Assembly (NCBI GenBank): GCA_019359285.1
Contig: JAHHHQ010000020.1
Location: 248,001-312,000, forward strand
DNA: 64,000 nt
Reading direction: 5' to 3'
From: Nodosilinea sp. WJT8-NPBG4
GTDB taxonomy: Bacteria > Cyanobacteriota > Cyanobacteriia > Phormidesmidales > Phormidesmidaceae
This document shows positions 29,061 through 40,083 of the stretch, piece by piece. The notes beneath the pieces are model-generated. The model ran no database searches and had not been told where the DNA came from. It saw only the letters and a list, made by a program, of their open reading frames with translations. A program made the translations under genes and the position numbers. Each line of letters starts with the position of its first letter. Within the stretch, counting starts at the first letter, position 1.

Positions 29061-30464
29061 TTAAAGCGACTCACCCAGTCCCTGGTTCCAGTCTTGGCCC
29101 AGCTGAATGGTGATATCGGAGTTGAGGGCACCAGTGCTTTCGACCCGTACTTCGCCAATCCCCAAAAACCGATGCACCATTTCGGCGGTTGCACCATCAC
29201 CCCGCTGGGCCACAATGCGGCTAATGGGTAGGGGGTCGTTCAGGGTTTGGTCGACAAAGATATTGGAGTAGCCACTTTCACGCAGTGCTCGGGTCAGGGC
29301 TTGTACCGCCACTGGGTCATTGGTGCTGTCTTGAATGGCAACGCGAACTCGGCTAGGGTCGCTGGTGGTAGCTACCCGCTGGGTACCAAAACCGAAGTAC
29401 TGGTCAACCATGCCGTCGATGTCGTTATAGCTGGGAATCCAGTAGCTCGCCGCAAATTCTTGGGGGCTGCTAAAGTTGCCTGGCAGCATCAGCATTTGCA
29501 CGTTAGAGCGGTTGATCTGCGCCCCATAGCCCACCAGGGCCAACAGCTCTTCTACTGACAGGTTGGTGTCGACGTTCTCCTGAATCACCGACAAAATTTT
29601 AGGCAACCGGGCAATGGTTGCCGGATTGAGGGCCTGCTCAGCTAACGCCCGCATAAACATCTGCTGGCGCTGAATGCGGCCAATATCGCCTTGGGAATCG
29701 TAGCGAAAGCGCAGGAACTGGAGCGCCTGATTGCCGTTGAGTTTTTGTTCGCCCGCCTTGAGGTTGATGTAGAGGTGCTGGCTATCGTCTTGATACTTCA
29801 TGTCGGCGGGCACGTTGACCGTGACCCCGCCCAGGGCGTCAATGAGTTTTTCGACCCCCTGCACGTTGATGCGCACGTAGCGATCGACGGCCACGCCACC
29901 CAGTAAATCGCTGACTGACTCGGCGGCTAGGGCGGGGCCGCCGTCGCGGTTGGCCTCGTTGAGCTTAGTTAGCCGACCGCTCACGTAGGTGCGGGTGTCG
30001 CGGGGCAGGGAAAGAACCACCATTTGCTCGGTTTGGGGATTAAACCGCAGCAGCAGCATCGAGTCTGAAAGGCCGTCAAAGGAGTTAACTAGGGCGTGGT
30101 AGCCCACATCTTCCAGTTCGGGCGGTACGCTCTCGACGTCTGTCGTCAGCACCTTGACGCCCAGCACCAGAATGTTCACCGGACGAGTCAGGCGAGGCAG
30201 CCGCAGGTTACCGCCCGACGCGATCGCTGCATCCTGGCTAAACACTCCAGATTCTTCGGCGCTCAGATCTTGCTGCATGAGCGGTGCCGCCGATAGCGAA
30301 ACCGCCAGCATCGCCCCAGCCACTCCAGAGATACCCGCCACTGAGGCCAGGGCAATGCCCACGCCGAGCATGCGTGGCATGCGTCGTCGCTGTTGAGTTG
30401 GCATTTTTTGTGGATGCCCCTGGGATGGACGAGCGTTGAGATGTTGGGGATGACGTTGGGACAC
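29061..30464 (-). CDS. LytR-CpsA-Psr family protein with LytR C-terminal domain
   Basis: 467 residues from GTG 30464 (GAGG is 6 nt upstream); ATG 30404 is an alternative without a ribosome-binding site. Basic N-terminus, one membrane helix (~33-57), then the LCP domain (~95-330) with NILVLGVKVL, LSLPRDTRTYV, RLTKLNEANRDGG, LDALGGV and the Arg-rich FLRFRYDSQGDIGRIQRQQ. A LytR_C domain follows (~370-465). LCP proteins transfer lipid-linked glycopolymers to peptidoglycan or other acceptors. It lies upstream of the amidase on the same strand, 70 bp apart; an envelope operon is likely. Confidence 0.94.
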   Translation of the reverse strand: MSQRHPQHLNARPSQGHPQKMPTQQRRRMPRMLGVGIALASVAGISGVAGAMLAVSLSAAPLMQQDLSAEESGVFSQDAAIASGGNLRLPRLTRPVNILVLGVKVLTTDVESVPPELEDVGYHALVNSFDGLSDSMLLLRFNPQTEQMVVLSLPRDTRTYVSGRLTKLNEANRDGGPALAAESVSDLLGGVAVDRYVRINVQGVEKLIDALGGVTVNVPADMKYQDDSQHLYINLKAGEQKLNGNQALQFLRFRYDSQGDIGRIQRQQMFMRALAEQALNPATIARLPKILSVIQENVDTNLSVEELLALVGYGAQINRSNVQMLMLPGNFSSPQEFAASYWIPSYNDIDGMVDQYFGFGTQRVATTSDPSRVRVAIQDSTNDPVAVQALTRALRESGYSNIFVDQTLNDPLPISRIVAQRGDGATAEMVHRFLGIGEVRVESTGALNSDITIQLGQDWNQGLGESL

Positions 30465-30708
30465 CAGGGACCTCGGGGCAGTAAAAATGAACGGGGTAGG
30501 AGATTACAGCCCCGTAGGGGGATGACTCTGCCAAATTTTTAGCTGCATGTTAACAGCAATTTAGTCAGCCGACCCACGTAATATGGCACGGACCCAACAA
30601 AATGGGTTAATTTTTTTGGGCCATGGAATGGCCCTGAGGGCAAGGTCTAGCGCTTTCTCTCAATCCAGAATTTGTGCTAGTAGAGCGGCGGTGTCGACAC
30701 CCGTGATC

Positions 30709-31068
30709 CTAGGGCAGCCGCTTGCTCCATTGGCTAAACCCTGGTAGGTTGACCGATTTGCCCTGCAATAGACGCACCATCAGAATGAGGTTGGTCAGGG
30801 TATAGCCGGTAGTTACTAGAGTGTTGGAGATCAGTAGCCGCAGCGACAGCCCCGGTGCCAGATGGCTTCCGGCGCTGAGCACACCGTAGGTAATGACCCA
30901 GGTAAAGGCCAGGGTAACCACCAGCCGACTGACCGCCAGCTCTTGGCGGCTGCCTTGCTTTTGCCACAGGCTATATAGAGCGGGCACGACCCCGAAAATA
31001 GGCACTAGGTAAAGGCTCAATTTTAGGCGCTCGAGGGTCTCCCCTGAGGCGGGACTGGCTTTTTTCAT
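30709..31068 (-). CDS. Small membrane protein, function unknown
   Basis: 119 residues, with predicted helices near 17-36, 45-66 and 77-102 (LSLYLVPIFGVVPALYSLW; LVVTLAFTWVITYGVLSAG; LLISNTLVTTGYTLTNLILM). A charged N-terminus and basic C-terminus frame them. I do not recognise a named domain; similar small proteins occur in cyanobacterial genomes. It sits between the LCP gene and the methyltransferase, same strand, with wide gaps. Confidence 0.75.
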   Translation of the reverse strand: MKKASPASGETLERLKLSLYLVPIFGVVPALYSLWQKQGSRQELAVSRLVVTLAFTWVITYGVLSAGSHLAPGLSLRLLISNTLVTTGYTLTNLILMVRLLQGKSVNLPGFSQWSKRLP

Positions 31069-31296
31069 AGGTACTGAGCCCTGGACAGAAGGGAGAAGTT
31101 GTTGCAGGGTCTGTCCAGATTATGCCCCACGTGATCAGCACACGCGTACCTGCCCGCTGAGAAAGCTGGCGCTTTACAGGGTTGCTATGGTGTGGATATC
31201 AAGGCTGGGCCGCGATCGCATCAGCTGCCGCCCACTAAAGCCTTAAATCAGCATGGGCCAGCGCGATCGCTGGGTTTTCCCCCAGCCACTATTCCC

Positions 31297-32295
31297 CTAA
31301 ATCGCTTTACCAACAAATGTCTGATGCCGTGGGCTGTTGAACGTTACGGTAGGCCGCTCAAACCCTGCCTGCTCAAAAGCCGCCGTCATATCTAGGCTGA
31401 AGTACTCGTCTAAATATGGCTCAGTGCTTTTGAGTAGGGTGAAGACAAAGGGCGGCAGTTTTTGAATGGCCTCAGAACGGGGGTTCATATCCATAATCGC
31501 CAGGTGTCCGCCAGGGCGCAGCAACCGACGCGCCTCCTGCAGAATGGCCTTCGCCGCCGATTGGGGTAGCTCGTGGAAGACTAAGCAGATTGAGACCAGG
31601 TCATAGGAGTCAGCGGGTAGTTCGGTGGCTTCGCCAGCTGCGTGGTGCCACGTGATCGAAGTTGCAGTCGAGGAAACCGCTCCGGCTGCCTGCCGTTCCT
31701 GCTGCCGATACTGGGCTACAGCAAGAAAGTAAGGCGATAAATCTACCCCGGTTAGGCGGGCCTGGGGAAAGGTAGTTTGAAATGCTTCGGTGCTCATGCC
31801 TACCCCGCAACCGATATCCACAATGGCCTCTGGGGCCTGGGGCAGTTGGGCAATCAGGACATCGTGGTAGCTCTGGCGGAGGCGATCGTCGCCAGCAGCC
31901 CCGGCCTCAGGCCAAATTTTGGCATGCACCGCCTGAGCCGCCACTTCGACCTCCATGGCCGGTCGCCAGCCCAGATTGCCTTCGTCATAGGCGTGAAAGC
32001 TGGTGGTGTAGTAGTCGGGGTAGACGAGGTGAGGATTTCGCACCGCTTCTAAATCGGTCTGCCAGAGGGGCGACAGCTCCCCGGTCTCAGCTGTGGATAG
32101 CCCAGCCTCGGTGTGACCAACCCCTGTACGACGGCTCCGCAAAGCCTCAACCCGTTCTCGCCAGGGTACACCGATGGTTTCGGCTCGCGTCACCATCATG
32201 TGACGGGCACGCCCCTTGGCAAAGTTCCACAGGGGCTTAATGGCAAGCACCTGATTGACCACGCTAGAAAGCAGATTGGGAGAGGTAGCGGTCAT
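31297..32295 (-). CDS. Class I SAM-dependent methyltransferase
   Basis: 332 residues. After a ~150-residue N-terminal region, the Rossmann core has motif I VDIGCGVGMSTEAF, motif II LTGVDLSPYFLAVAQ, then YDLVSICLVFHELP and EARRLLRPGGHLAIMDMNP. The substrate is not evident; the N-terminal part (YTTSFHAYDEGNLGW) is typical of a cyanobacterial subgroup. ATG 32295. Single gene upstream of an envelope block. Confidence 0.9.
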   Translation of the reverse strand: MTATSPNLLSSVVNQVLAIKPLWNFAKGRARHMMVTRAETIGVPWRERVEALRSRRTGVGHTEAGLSTAETGELSPLWQTDLEAVRNPHLVYPDYYTTSFHAYDEGNLGWRPAMEVEVAAQAVHAKIWPEAGAAGDDRLRQSYHDVLIAQLPQAPEAIVDIGCGVGMSTEAFQTTFPQARLTGVDLSPYFLAVAQYRQQERQAAGAVSSTATSITWHHAAGEATELPADSYDLVSICLVFHELPQSAAKAILQEARRLLRPGGHLAIMDMNPRSEAIQKLPPFVFTLLKSTEPYLDEYFSLDMTAAFEQAGFERPTVTFNSPRHQTFVGKAI

Positions 32296-32367
32296 ACCGA
32301 CACCAAAGTCAGAACAGCCCCCATTGTAGAGGGTTAACGATGGCTGAATAAACTGGTCCCAGCGCTG

Positions 32368-33621
32368 TTAAAACCCAGCCCCAAGCAACGCATTCCAGAT
32401 TTGGTGGGCCATTTCCAATTTGGTACAGGGGAGAATGGTGAGCTTGTCGCCTGCTTTAGTCAGCAGGACGGCTTGGTTGCGATCGCCCCCAAACCCGCTG
32501 TCAGCCACATCAATGGGGTTCGCCACGATCGCATCTAACCCTTTGCGGTGCAGCTTATCCAGCGCTGGGGGAATAATGTCGCCGGTCTGGGCGGCAAAGC
32601 CAATCAGCCGCTGATGGGGCTGCCGCTTTTGAGACAAATCGGCCACGATATCGGGCACCTGGGTCAGGGGCAGTGCATCGGGTAGATCGGCTTTGGCAAG
32701 CTTGGTGGCGGCCTGGGTCGCAGGTTTTACATCGGCCACCGCTGCCGCCATCACGATCCAATTTGCAAAGGATAGCTGGGAGAGCATGGCCCGGTGCATC
32801 TCTCCAGCAGTGGTTACGCCGATGGATTGGCTCCCCACCAAACGAGCTTGCAGGGATTCGTCCATTGGGCCGTGCACCAGGGTTACGGTCGCGCCGCGAT
32901 GCAGTGCCGATTGAGCTAGGGCCACCCCCATTTTGCCGCTAGCGGGGTTGCCGATAAAGCGCACCGGATCCAAAAACTCGCGGGTGCCGCCGGTGCTGAT
33001 CAGCAAATGTTTGCCGCTCAGGTCGCGCCGCCCGCCGCTGTGCAGCAGCGAGTGAATGTGAGTGAGAATGTCTTCAGGCTCGGCCATGCGCCCCGTGCCG
33101 ATGCGATCGCAGGCTAGCACCCCACTCCCTGGATCAAGGCTGTGGTAACGCGGATCTTGAAGCAGCTGGTGCCAGTTGCGCTGCACGGCCTGCTGCTGCC
33201 ACATGTCGGTATTCATCGCTGGGGCCAACAGCACTGGGCAGGTCGAGGCCAGCACGGTATTCGTCAACAGGTTATCTGCCAGGCCGTGGGCCAGCTTACC
33301 CAAAGTGTTGGCGCTCAGGGGTGCTATCACCAGCAGCTCAGCCCATTCGCCCAGCTCAATGTGCAGCGGCCGTCCCTGGGTCGCCTGCCAAAAAATCTCG
33401 TCAGTGTAGGCGGGGTGTCGGGCCAGGGTCGCCACCGTCAGGGGCGGAATGAAGGCCTGCCCCTGCTGGGTCAGCACGACGCGCACCGCTAGGCCTGTCT
33501 TGGCCAGCGATGAAATCACCGAGCAGATCTTGTAGGCTGCAATACCGCCGCTAATGCCTATCAGCACTCGACGGGGAGCATCCCCAGCTGTAGAACTACT
33601 CATACCAAGCCCGAAGCCCAT
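32368..33621 (-). CDS. coaBC: Phosphopantothenoylcysteine decarboxylase / phosphopantothenate-cysteine ligase
   Basis: 417 residues from ATG 33621; GTG 33624 and ATG 33603 are alternatives. Bifunctional coenzyme A enzyme. The N-terminal flavoprotein (CoaC) has [31 protein letters not shown] and [10 protein letters not shown]. The C-terminal CoaB part has [27 protein letters not shown] and [10 protein letters not shown]. Length fits. DUF2555 lies 48 bp upstream, same strand, and is probably co-transcribed. Confidence 0.96.
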   Translation of the reverse strand: MGFGLGMSSSTAGDAPRRVLIGISGGIAAYKICSVISSLAKTGLAVRVVLTQQGQAFIPPLTVATLARHPAYTDEIFWQATQGRPLHIELGEWAELLVIAPLSANTLGKLAHGLADNLLTNTVLASTCPVLLAPAMNTDMWQQQAVQRNWHQLLQDPRYHSLDPGSGVLACDRIGTGRMAEPEDILTHIHSLLHSGGRRDLSGKHLLISTGGTREFLDPVRFIGNPASGKMGVALAQSALHRGATVTLVHGPMDESLQARLVGSQSIGVTTAGEMHRAMLSQLSFANWIVMAAAVADVKPATQAATKLAKADLPDALPLTQVPDIVADLSQKRQPHQRLIGFAAQTGDIIPPALDKLHRKGLDAIVANPIDVADSGFGGDRNQAVLLTKAGDKLTILPCTKLEMAHQIWNALLGAGF

Positions 33622-33668
33622 CACCTCGATGCAAAAGCGGCATGTCTCAGAATTTAGCCGCCAACAGT

Positions 33669-33881
33669 CTACGACTCATCGTAGGGTTCGAGGTCGAGCA
33701 AATGGACATAGGACTCCACTAACTCGGGTCGCTGGAAGGCGATCGCTCGGAGCAAGTGCCAGTCTTGCAGCCCCTCAAAGGCGTTGTCGTAGGCATCGGT
33801 CTCAAGGCGACGGGCCAGCTCAGCCACCGTATCCGGTGTCATATCTGAGACGGCCTGCTGCGAAACATGTAGGCTCAGCAT
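33669..33881 (-). CDS. DUF2555 family small protein
   Basis: 70 residues. The conserved block [20 protein letters not shown] and the ending [13 protein letters not shown] match the cyanobacteria-specific DUF2555 family as I remember it. Acidic, soluble, no known function. Start ATG 33881. It lies 48-60 bp upstream of coaBC on the same strand. Confidence 0.85.
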   Translation of the reverse strand: MLSLHVSQQAVSDMTPDTVAELARRLETDAYDNAFEGLQDWHLLRAIAFQRPELVESYVHLLDLEPYDES

Positions 33882-33969
33882 AGTCTTTTCCCCCTTGGTG
33901 ACGTTTGCCTCAGAGCCGCACGGGTGCAGCCCAGGGTGAATTCACTCTCCCTTTAGGATAAAGGTTTGA

Positions 33970-34638
33970 TTAGAAATTCCCGCTGGCCAGCCGCAAATCT
34001 TCGCAAAACCCGGCAATTAGCCCCATTACCTGGGGTGGAATTTCATGCCCCATAGCCATTTCCTGCCAGGTCACGGGTTGGCCGAGGGCGGTAAGGGCCG
34101 CGCTGGCTTGCTGGGCCTTGGCGATTGGCACCACTGGATCAAAGGTGCCGTGTACCATCATCACCGGGCGAGGGCTCACCGGAGCCTGGGCGGCGCTGTG
34201 CAGGTAGCCGCTGAGAATAATCTGCCCGGCTAGAGGCAGCTGCGACCCCACGTCTAGCGCCATCGCGCCCCCTTGGGAAAACCCGGCCAATATAGTGCGC
34301 TCTAGAGGAATTTGGGTGGTTTGAGGTAGCACTGACAGCCAGATTTTGAGCCGCTCTCGACTGGTGTTTAAATCAGATTGGGTCTCAAAATCGTAGGGAC
34401 GGCGAAAATCATATCCGTTGGGGAAGTTGTACCACATGCGGCCCCCCGGGGCTTGGGGATGGGGCCAGGGCGCGTCGGGAAAGACCATTGAGAAGTTGGC
34501 TATCTCTAAATAGGGAGCTAACCCGATCAGATCGGCGGCATTGGCCCCCCAGCCGTGGAGCGCCACCAGACACCAGTCAGCGGTGCCATCGGTGGGGCCA
34601 TAGGTCAGGGCCTGAAGCGGTTGGTCTGTGGGCAGCAT
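33970..34638 (-). CDS. Alpha/beta hydrolase, carboxylesterase/phospholipase type
   Basis: 222 residues. A compact alpha/beta hydrolase: CLVALHGWGANAADLIGLAP, FPDAPWPHPQAPGGRMWYN, the nucleophile elbow GFSQGGAMALDV, then MVHGTFDPVVPIAKAQQ (Asp) and AMGHEIPPQV (His). This matches the bacterial carboxylesterase/acyl-protein-thioesterase family (YpfH/EstB-like). No signal peptide. It starts 14 bp after the trhO stop, a probable operon. Confidence 0.93.
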   Translation of the reverse strand: MLPTDQPLQALTYGPTDGTADWCLVALHGWGANAADLIGLAPYLEIANFSMVFPDAPWPHPQAPGGRMWYNFPNGYDFRRPYDFETQSDLNTSRERLKIWLSVLPQTTQIPLERTILAGFSQGGAMALDVGSQLPLAGQIILSGYLHSAAQAPVSPRPVMMVHGTFDPVVPIAKAQQASAALTALGQPVTWQEMAMGHEIPPQVMGLIAGFCEDLRLASGNF

Positions 34639-34652
34639 AGATTTCCTTAGAG

Positions 34653-35522
34653 CTAGCGATCGCGTTGACGAGCCTCTAGCCGAGCCCGTTTTGCGGGGGT
34701 AAGAGCAGCATAGCAGTGGGGGCAGCTAATGCCCGCCTCGTAGTGGGGTGAGGCTTTTTCAGCGAAACTCACTGGGTGGCCACAGCCGAGGCAGAGCTCG
34801 TATTCGCTGGGCTGCAGACGGTGGTCAACGGCCACCCGTTCGTCAAACACAAAGCAGTCGCCCTGCCACAGGCTGTCAGTTGTCGGTACTGTTTTGAAGT
34901 AGTTGAGAATGCCGCCCTGGAGGTGGTAGACCTGCTCAAAGCCCTGGTCTAGCAGGTAGGCAGTGGCTTTTTCGCAGCGGATGCCGCCCGTGCAGAACAT
35001 CGCTACTTTTTTGTGCTGAGCTGGGTCGAGGTGGGTGTCCACATAATTTGGCAGTTCCCTAAAAGAGCGGGTTTGGGGATTTACCGCGCCCTTAAAGGTG
35101 CCTAGTTCTACCTCAAAGTTGTTGCGAGCATCGATCAGCACCACGTTAGGGTCGGTAATAAGCTGGTTCCAGGCCTGTGGCTCAATATAGATCCCCACTT
35201 CCTGCTGGGCGGGGTTCACATCGGGCCGCCCGAGGGTGACAATTTCTCGCTTGAGCTTCACCTTCATCCGCTCAAAGGGGGGCGCAGCGGTGGTGGATTC
35301 TTGGTGAGGAAAGGGGCCAATTTCGGGGTGGTTGTGCAACCAGGTCAATAGGGTATTAATGCTCTGGCGATCGCCCGCTACGGTGGCGTTCAGCCCTTCT
35401 GAAGCCAGCAAAATTGTGCCCCGTAGACCCCAACGCTGACACAGCTCTAAAAGCTCCCGGCGCAGCGCCGCTGGTTCACTCAGGGTAACAAATTTGTAGA
35501 AGGTGGCGATCGCCCAATCCAT
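34653..35522 (-). CDS. trhO: Rhodanese-type tRNA uridine(34) hydroxylase
   Basis: 289 residues. The N-terminal ferredoxin-like/acylphosphatase-like part (ATFYKFVTLSEPAALRREL) is followed by a rhodanese domain with the active cysteine in FCTGGIRCEKATAYLLDQGF. A cysteine-rich C-terminal tail follows (ELCLGCGHPVSFAEKA; ISCPHCYAAL), as in TrhO/YceA proteins. It hydroxylates uridine 34 of several tRNAs in an oxygen-dependent reaction (established for E. coli and B. subtilis). ATG 35522. Followed 14 bp later by the hydrolase. Confidence 0.94.
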   Translation of the reverse strand: MDWAIATFYKFVTLSEPAALRRELLELCQRWGLRGTILLASEGLNATVAGDRQSINTLLTWLHNHPEIGPFPHQESTTAAPPFERMKVKLKREIVTLGRPDVNPAQQEVGIYIEPQAWNQLITDPNVVLIDARNNFEVELGTFKGAVNPQTRSFRELPNYVDTHLDPAQHKKVAMFCTGGIRCEKATAYLLDQGFEQVYHLQGGILNYFKTVPTTDSLWQGDCFVFDERVAVDHRLQPSEYELCLGCGHPVSFAEKASPHYEAGISCPHCYAALTPAKRARLEARQRDR

Positions 35523-35548
35523 GGTCTGATAACGCTACAAAGTTACAA

Positions 35549-36469
35549 TTATAGGTGGTGGTCCTGGTACACCTCGACGGCAGCTCTGTGCAGCAGCGAG
35601 TGGCGAAAGATCAGGTCATCCATGGATTGGCCGTAGCCGCCGCCGATGACGCAGGCGACCGGATAGCCCGCCTGCACGCAGCTGTCGAGAACGAAGCGAT
35701 CGCGCCGATAAATCCCGGTGTTGGTCAACGACAGCTTGCCCAGCAGGTCGTCTTTGTGGGGGTCGGCTCCGGCATCATAAAACACCAGATCAGGCTTCAC
35801 CTGGGCCAGCAAATCTGGAACATACCGCGCCAGGCAGTTTAGGTAGGTATCATCTTCCATGCCCAAGGCTAGGGGTACATCCAAATCGCTGCTCTGTTTG
35901 CGGGCCGGAAAGTTCTCCTGGCAGTGCATAGAAAAGGTAAAAACGCTGGCGTCGTCGCGGAAGATCCAGGCGGTGCCGTCACCCTGATGCACATCTAAGT
36001 CGAGGATCAGCACGCGACTGACGCGGCCCTGGGCTTGCAGCACGCGGGTGGCGATCGCCAAATCATTAAAAATGCAAAACCCCGACCCATAGTCGGGAAA
36101 GGCGTGGTGGGTGCCCCCCGCCGTATTGCAGGCCAGCCCGTGCTCCAGAGCCAGCTTGGCGGTGAGAATGGTGCCCCCTACCGCTGTGCAGGTGCGCTTA
36201 ACCAAAGCGGCACTCCAGGGCAAGCCAATACGACGTTGGGCCTTGGCATCTAGAGTGCCCTGGCGGTAAGCATTGACGTAGGCGGCCTGGTGCACCAACT
36301 CCAGCCAGGTCTGGGGCGGTTCGCCGGGCTGGTAGATCTGGTCTGGAGTGATCACACCGTCGTGCAGCAGGCGATCGCGCAGCAGCCGAAACTTGGGCAT
36401 CGGAAAGCGATGCCCGTCGGGCAGAGGGACCACATAGTCAGGGTGATAGATAACTGGAAGCTGACTCAA
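35549..36469 (-). CDS. Histone deacetylase-like/AcuC-family amidohydrolase
   Basis: 306 residues. The arginase/deacetylase fold is shown by GGTHHAFPDYGSGFCIFND (the two catalytic His), LILDLDVHQGDGTA (zinc Asp/His), VFYDAGADPHKDDLLGKL (zinc Asp) and IGGGYGQSM. Bacterial members remove acetyl groups from proteins, polyamines or small molecules; the substrate is not known here. ATG 36469. The gap to trhO is 26 bp, so part of the same minus-strand unit. Confidence 0.94.
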   Translation of the reverse strand: MSQLPVIYHPDYVVPLPDGHRFPMPKFRLLRDRLLHDGVITPDQIYQPGEPPQTWLELVHQAAYVNAYRQGTLDAKAQRRIGLPWSAALVKRTCTAVGGTILTAKLALEHGLACNTAGGTHHAFPDYGSGFCIFNDLAIATRVLQAQGRVSRVLILDLDVHQGDGTAWIFRDDASVFTFSMHCQENFPARKQSSDLDVPLALGMEDDTYLNCLARYVPDLLAQVKPDLVFYDAGADPHKDDLLGKLSLTNTGIYRRDRFVLDSCVQAGYPVACVIGGGYGQSMDDLIFRHSLLHRAAVEVYQDHHL

Positions 36470-36489
36470 AGCCCCAAGATCAACAATGC

Positions 36490-37311
36490 CTACATCAAGG
36501 ACGACAGCGATCGCCGCTGCCGCATATCTAGAGCGTGGGCCACGCTGCCCTCAGACCAATCGAGGGGCAAGTCTGCTTCGGAGGGCACTACGGCTGGAGT
36601 GGCGGTCGGCACAGGCGCAATGGGAGCCGGGGGCCGGGGCGATGGGGCAGCCTTCCCGGAGGAGAATCGCCCTGGCTGAGGCACCGCCCTAAACTGGGGC
36701 ACAGCGCCAACCCTCGGTCGGGCTGGTACCGGTGCTGAGCTAGGTGGCCTAACCACGGGTGTTTCCACAAGTCTGACACCGGGTGCTACTAGCCCATCAC
36801 GCTGGGGCGAGTAGGGAGCCAAACGCCTCGGATGGGTTGGCTGCACCGGCACAGACGCTTTAGCGACCGGGCGCGGACGGGCTTTTTTGCGCTTGGTGGC
36901 CCGAGACGATGCCCTGATCTGCTGGGTGAGCGCAAAGGAGCCAAAGGCACATAGCCCCACTAGGCTCAGCAGGCCCCAAAGGGCAACCCCAGGCTGGGGC
37001 GAAGCTTCCTGCACAGGCACAATCTCTGGGGCAGAGGCGGCATCGTCGGCTGGAACTGGCAAAACTGTTAGAGGCGCTTCGGGAGCGACATCTTCTATGG
37101 GTTCGTTGAACATAAGGCCGTGGTAGGCGATCGCAGACACGCACACCAGGGTTAACCAGAGCCCTCCTAGCAAAAACAAGGGCCGATAGGTCAGCAGCCT
37201 AGTCCAAAACAGTCCCGACGTGACAGCGGGGTCGCGGGCTTCAGAAAAAGGTTGGGGGGAATGGGGCGGCTGCCCAGAAAAATGCTGTGCCATTAGGTTA
37301 CCTGGGGCCAT
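36490..37311 (-). CDS. Pro-rich membrane protein, function unknown
   Basis: 273 residues from ATG 37311; ATG 37293 is possible (AGGT 7 nt upstream). Two membrane helices, near 44-64 (LFLLGGLWLTLVCVSAIAYH) and 108-127 (GVALWGLLSLVGLCAFGSFA), bracket an acidic Pro/Val loop. The C-terminal half is basic and Pro/Arg-rich, then ends LPLDWSEGSVAHALDMRQRR. No named domain. It lies 21 bp before the HDAC-like gene's stop side, same strand. Confidence 0.7.
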   Translation of the reverse strand: MAPGNLMAQHFSGQPPHSPQPFSEARDPAVTSGLFWTRLLTYRPLFLLGGLWLTLVCVSAIAYHGLMFNEPIEDVAPEAPLTVLPVPADDAASAPEIVPVQEASPQPGVALWGLLSLVGLCAFGSFALTQQIRASSRATKRKKARPRPVAKASVPVQPTHPRRLAPYSPQRDGLVAPGVRLVETPVVRPPSSAPVPARPRVGAVPQFRAVPQPGRFSSGKAAPSPRPPAPIAPVPTATPAVVPSEADLPLDWSEGSVAHALDMRQRRSLSSLM

Positions 37312-37443
37312 CGGTGAACAAACCTCAGCGTTGCCGGTGTACCCTTAAGGCCAATTGTAGGTGCTCTTGCCAGTCGGCGCCAGGGTTTATAGGCAGGCTT
37401 GGGGTAAAGCTATGGCCTCAGCCTGCCCATCTCCAGCAGTTGC

Positions 37444-38400
37444 CTAGCGCAGCACCATAGCGGGCACGTAGTCTTGGGGGTCCTGGGCAACCCAGCCTGC
37501 GGTGGAGTTAAGCCGCACCTCAAAGAATAGAAATGCGTCGTCGTCGCCCTCTGCGGTAGCGATCGCCCCCAGGCGATCGCCCTGGCGCACCGTCTGCCCA
37601 GCTCGCACATTCAACGCGGCCAGGTTGGCGTAGCGGGTTTGCAGCCCCTGGGCATGGTTGATGACTACCAGATTGCCGTAGGTGGTGTCGGTGCCGGCAA
37701 AGGCTACGGTGCCTGCTCCCACCGCCAGCGCCGGGGTACTAGCTGAGCTAGCCAGGGCGACCCCAGTATTAAACACCAGCTTGCCCTGGGCAGGATCGGG
37801 TTGCCAGCCGTAGTTGACAATCACCTGCGATCGCTGGGGCAGGGGATATCCCTGAAGTGGTGTGGCCGGGGCGGCGGCAGGGGCCGCTGTGGTGGTTGAA
37901 ACCCCCGGGAACCAGTTCACTCCTGGCACAAATATGGCGGTCGGGACAGTGCTCACGCAGCCATTTACCTCAAACAGCACATCGGGTCGGCTGTTATAGG
38001 TCTGGGCGACTTGCCGCCAGGTTTGCCCTGGGGCAACGCTGACCCGAATGCCGTTGAAGGGCGGAATGATCAGCTCTTGCCCAGGGCTTACGGCACTCCC
38101 CTGAACGGCAGGGTTAAGCCCCATGATGGTGGCCGGTAAGAGACTGTAGCGCTGGGCAATGGCGGCTAGCGTTTCGCCCTGGGCCACGCGGTGACGGGTT
38201 AAGCGCGACAGGGCGGGTTGGGAGCAAGCGGTTGGGTCGGTCTGGGCGATCGCGCCCGGCATGGCCAGCCCCCCCAGCGGTAAGGCAACAGCCAGACCAA
38301 GCAGCCAAACTAAGCCTTTGAACTGCCCCAATCGCTCGGTAGTGCTAATAGTGCTCAACCGGCGGGTGGCCCAATGCTGAAGCAAATTGTAAAACATCAT
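37444..38400 (-). CDS. LysM + degenerate M23/LytM protein, predicted non-catalytic
   Basis: 318 residues. After a membrane/signal segment (~28-52), two LysM-like repeats bind peptidoglycan (residues 68-114, HRVAQGETLAAIAQRYSLLP; 118-163). The M23 domain (~188-315) keeps the fold motifs YGNLVVINHAQGLQTRY and VRQGDRLGAIA. All four usual metal-site positions are changed: FHxGxD is FNTGVAL (N211, A215), the YxHL His is N259 (YANL), and the HLH before FEVR is FLF (290-292). This is the pattern of EnvC/NlpD-type activators of amidases. A partner could be the AmiC-type amidase at 27212-28990. ATG 38400 (ATG 38397 also possible). Confidence 0.9.
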   Translation of the reverse strand: MMFYNLLQHWATRRLSTISTTERLGQFKGLVWLLGLAVALPLGGLAMPGAIAQTDPTACSQPALSRLTRHRVAQGETLAAIAQRYSLLPATIMGLNPAVQGSAVSPGQELIIPPFNGIRVSVAPGQTWRQVAQTYNSRPDVLFEVNGCVSTVPTAIFVPGVNWFPGVSTTTAAPAAAPATPLQGYPLPQRSQVIVNYGWQPDPAQGKLVFNTGVALASSASTPALAVGAGTVAFAGTDTTYGNLVVINHAQGLQTRYANLAALNVRAGQTVRQGDRLGAIATAEGDDDAFLFFEVRLNSTAGWVAQDPQDYVPAMVLR

Positions 38401-38721
38401 AAAAACTTAGCGACCTAGCCAATTTTGATTGGGGCTCCCCTGGTCAACCAATCAACCCCTAAGGAGTACAGCCTCTATAATAGGCAGGACAACCCCAATT
38501 GCTCAGGGGGCATACCTGGGTTTTCTAGCCGCAGACAACCCCATCCGGAAATTATTTGCACCGCAGAATATTCGGTAGAGTAGAGCCAGATTAGTTAAAG
38601 CCAGATCAGTCAAATTATCGGCAGCGTTAGGTGATTTCGGGGTTGCTCGCAGTCGCGATCGCAAAGCCAATCCGACGCACCAGGTAAGGCACACCAGGCA
38701 CAGTAGCAGAGGGCACTCAGC

Positions 38722-39975
<1,254 letters not shown>

Positions 39976-40045
39976 TAGGCGAGAGAGTTTTGAATGCTCA
40001 GTTCTAAGTTGATGGCTGAAGGTTGAACTCAAAACTCAAAACCTT

Positions 40046-40083
40046 CCACTCATCCACCCCCTACCCATCAACTCCCTTACCTC
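40046..40083 (+). repeat. CCCATCCA-like pyrimidine-rich repeat at the larB 3' end
   Basis: Degenerate units (CACTCATCCACC, CTACCCATCAACTCC) related to the 27171 and 43786 repeats. The last codons of larB lie within it, so the repeat has reached a gene end. Confidence 0.5.
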
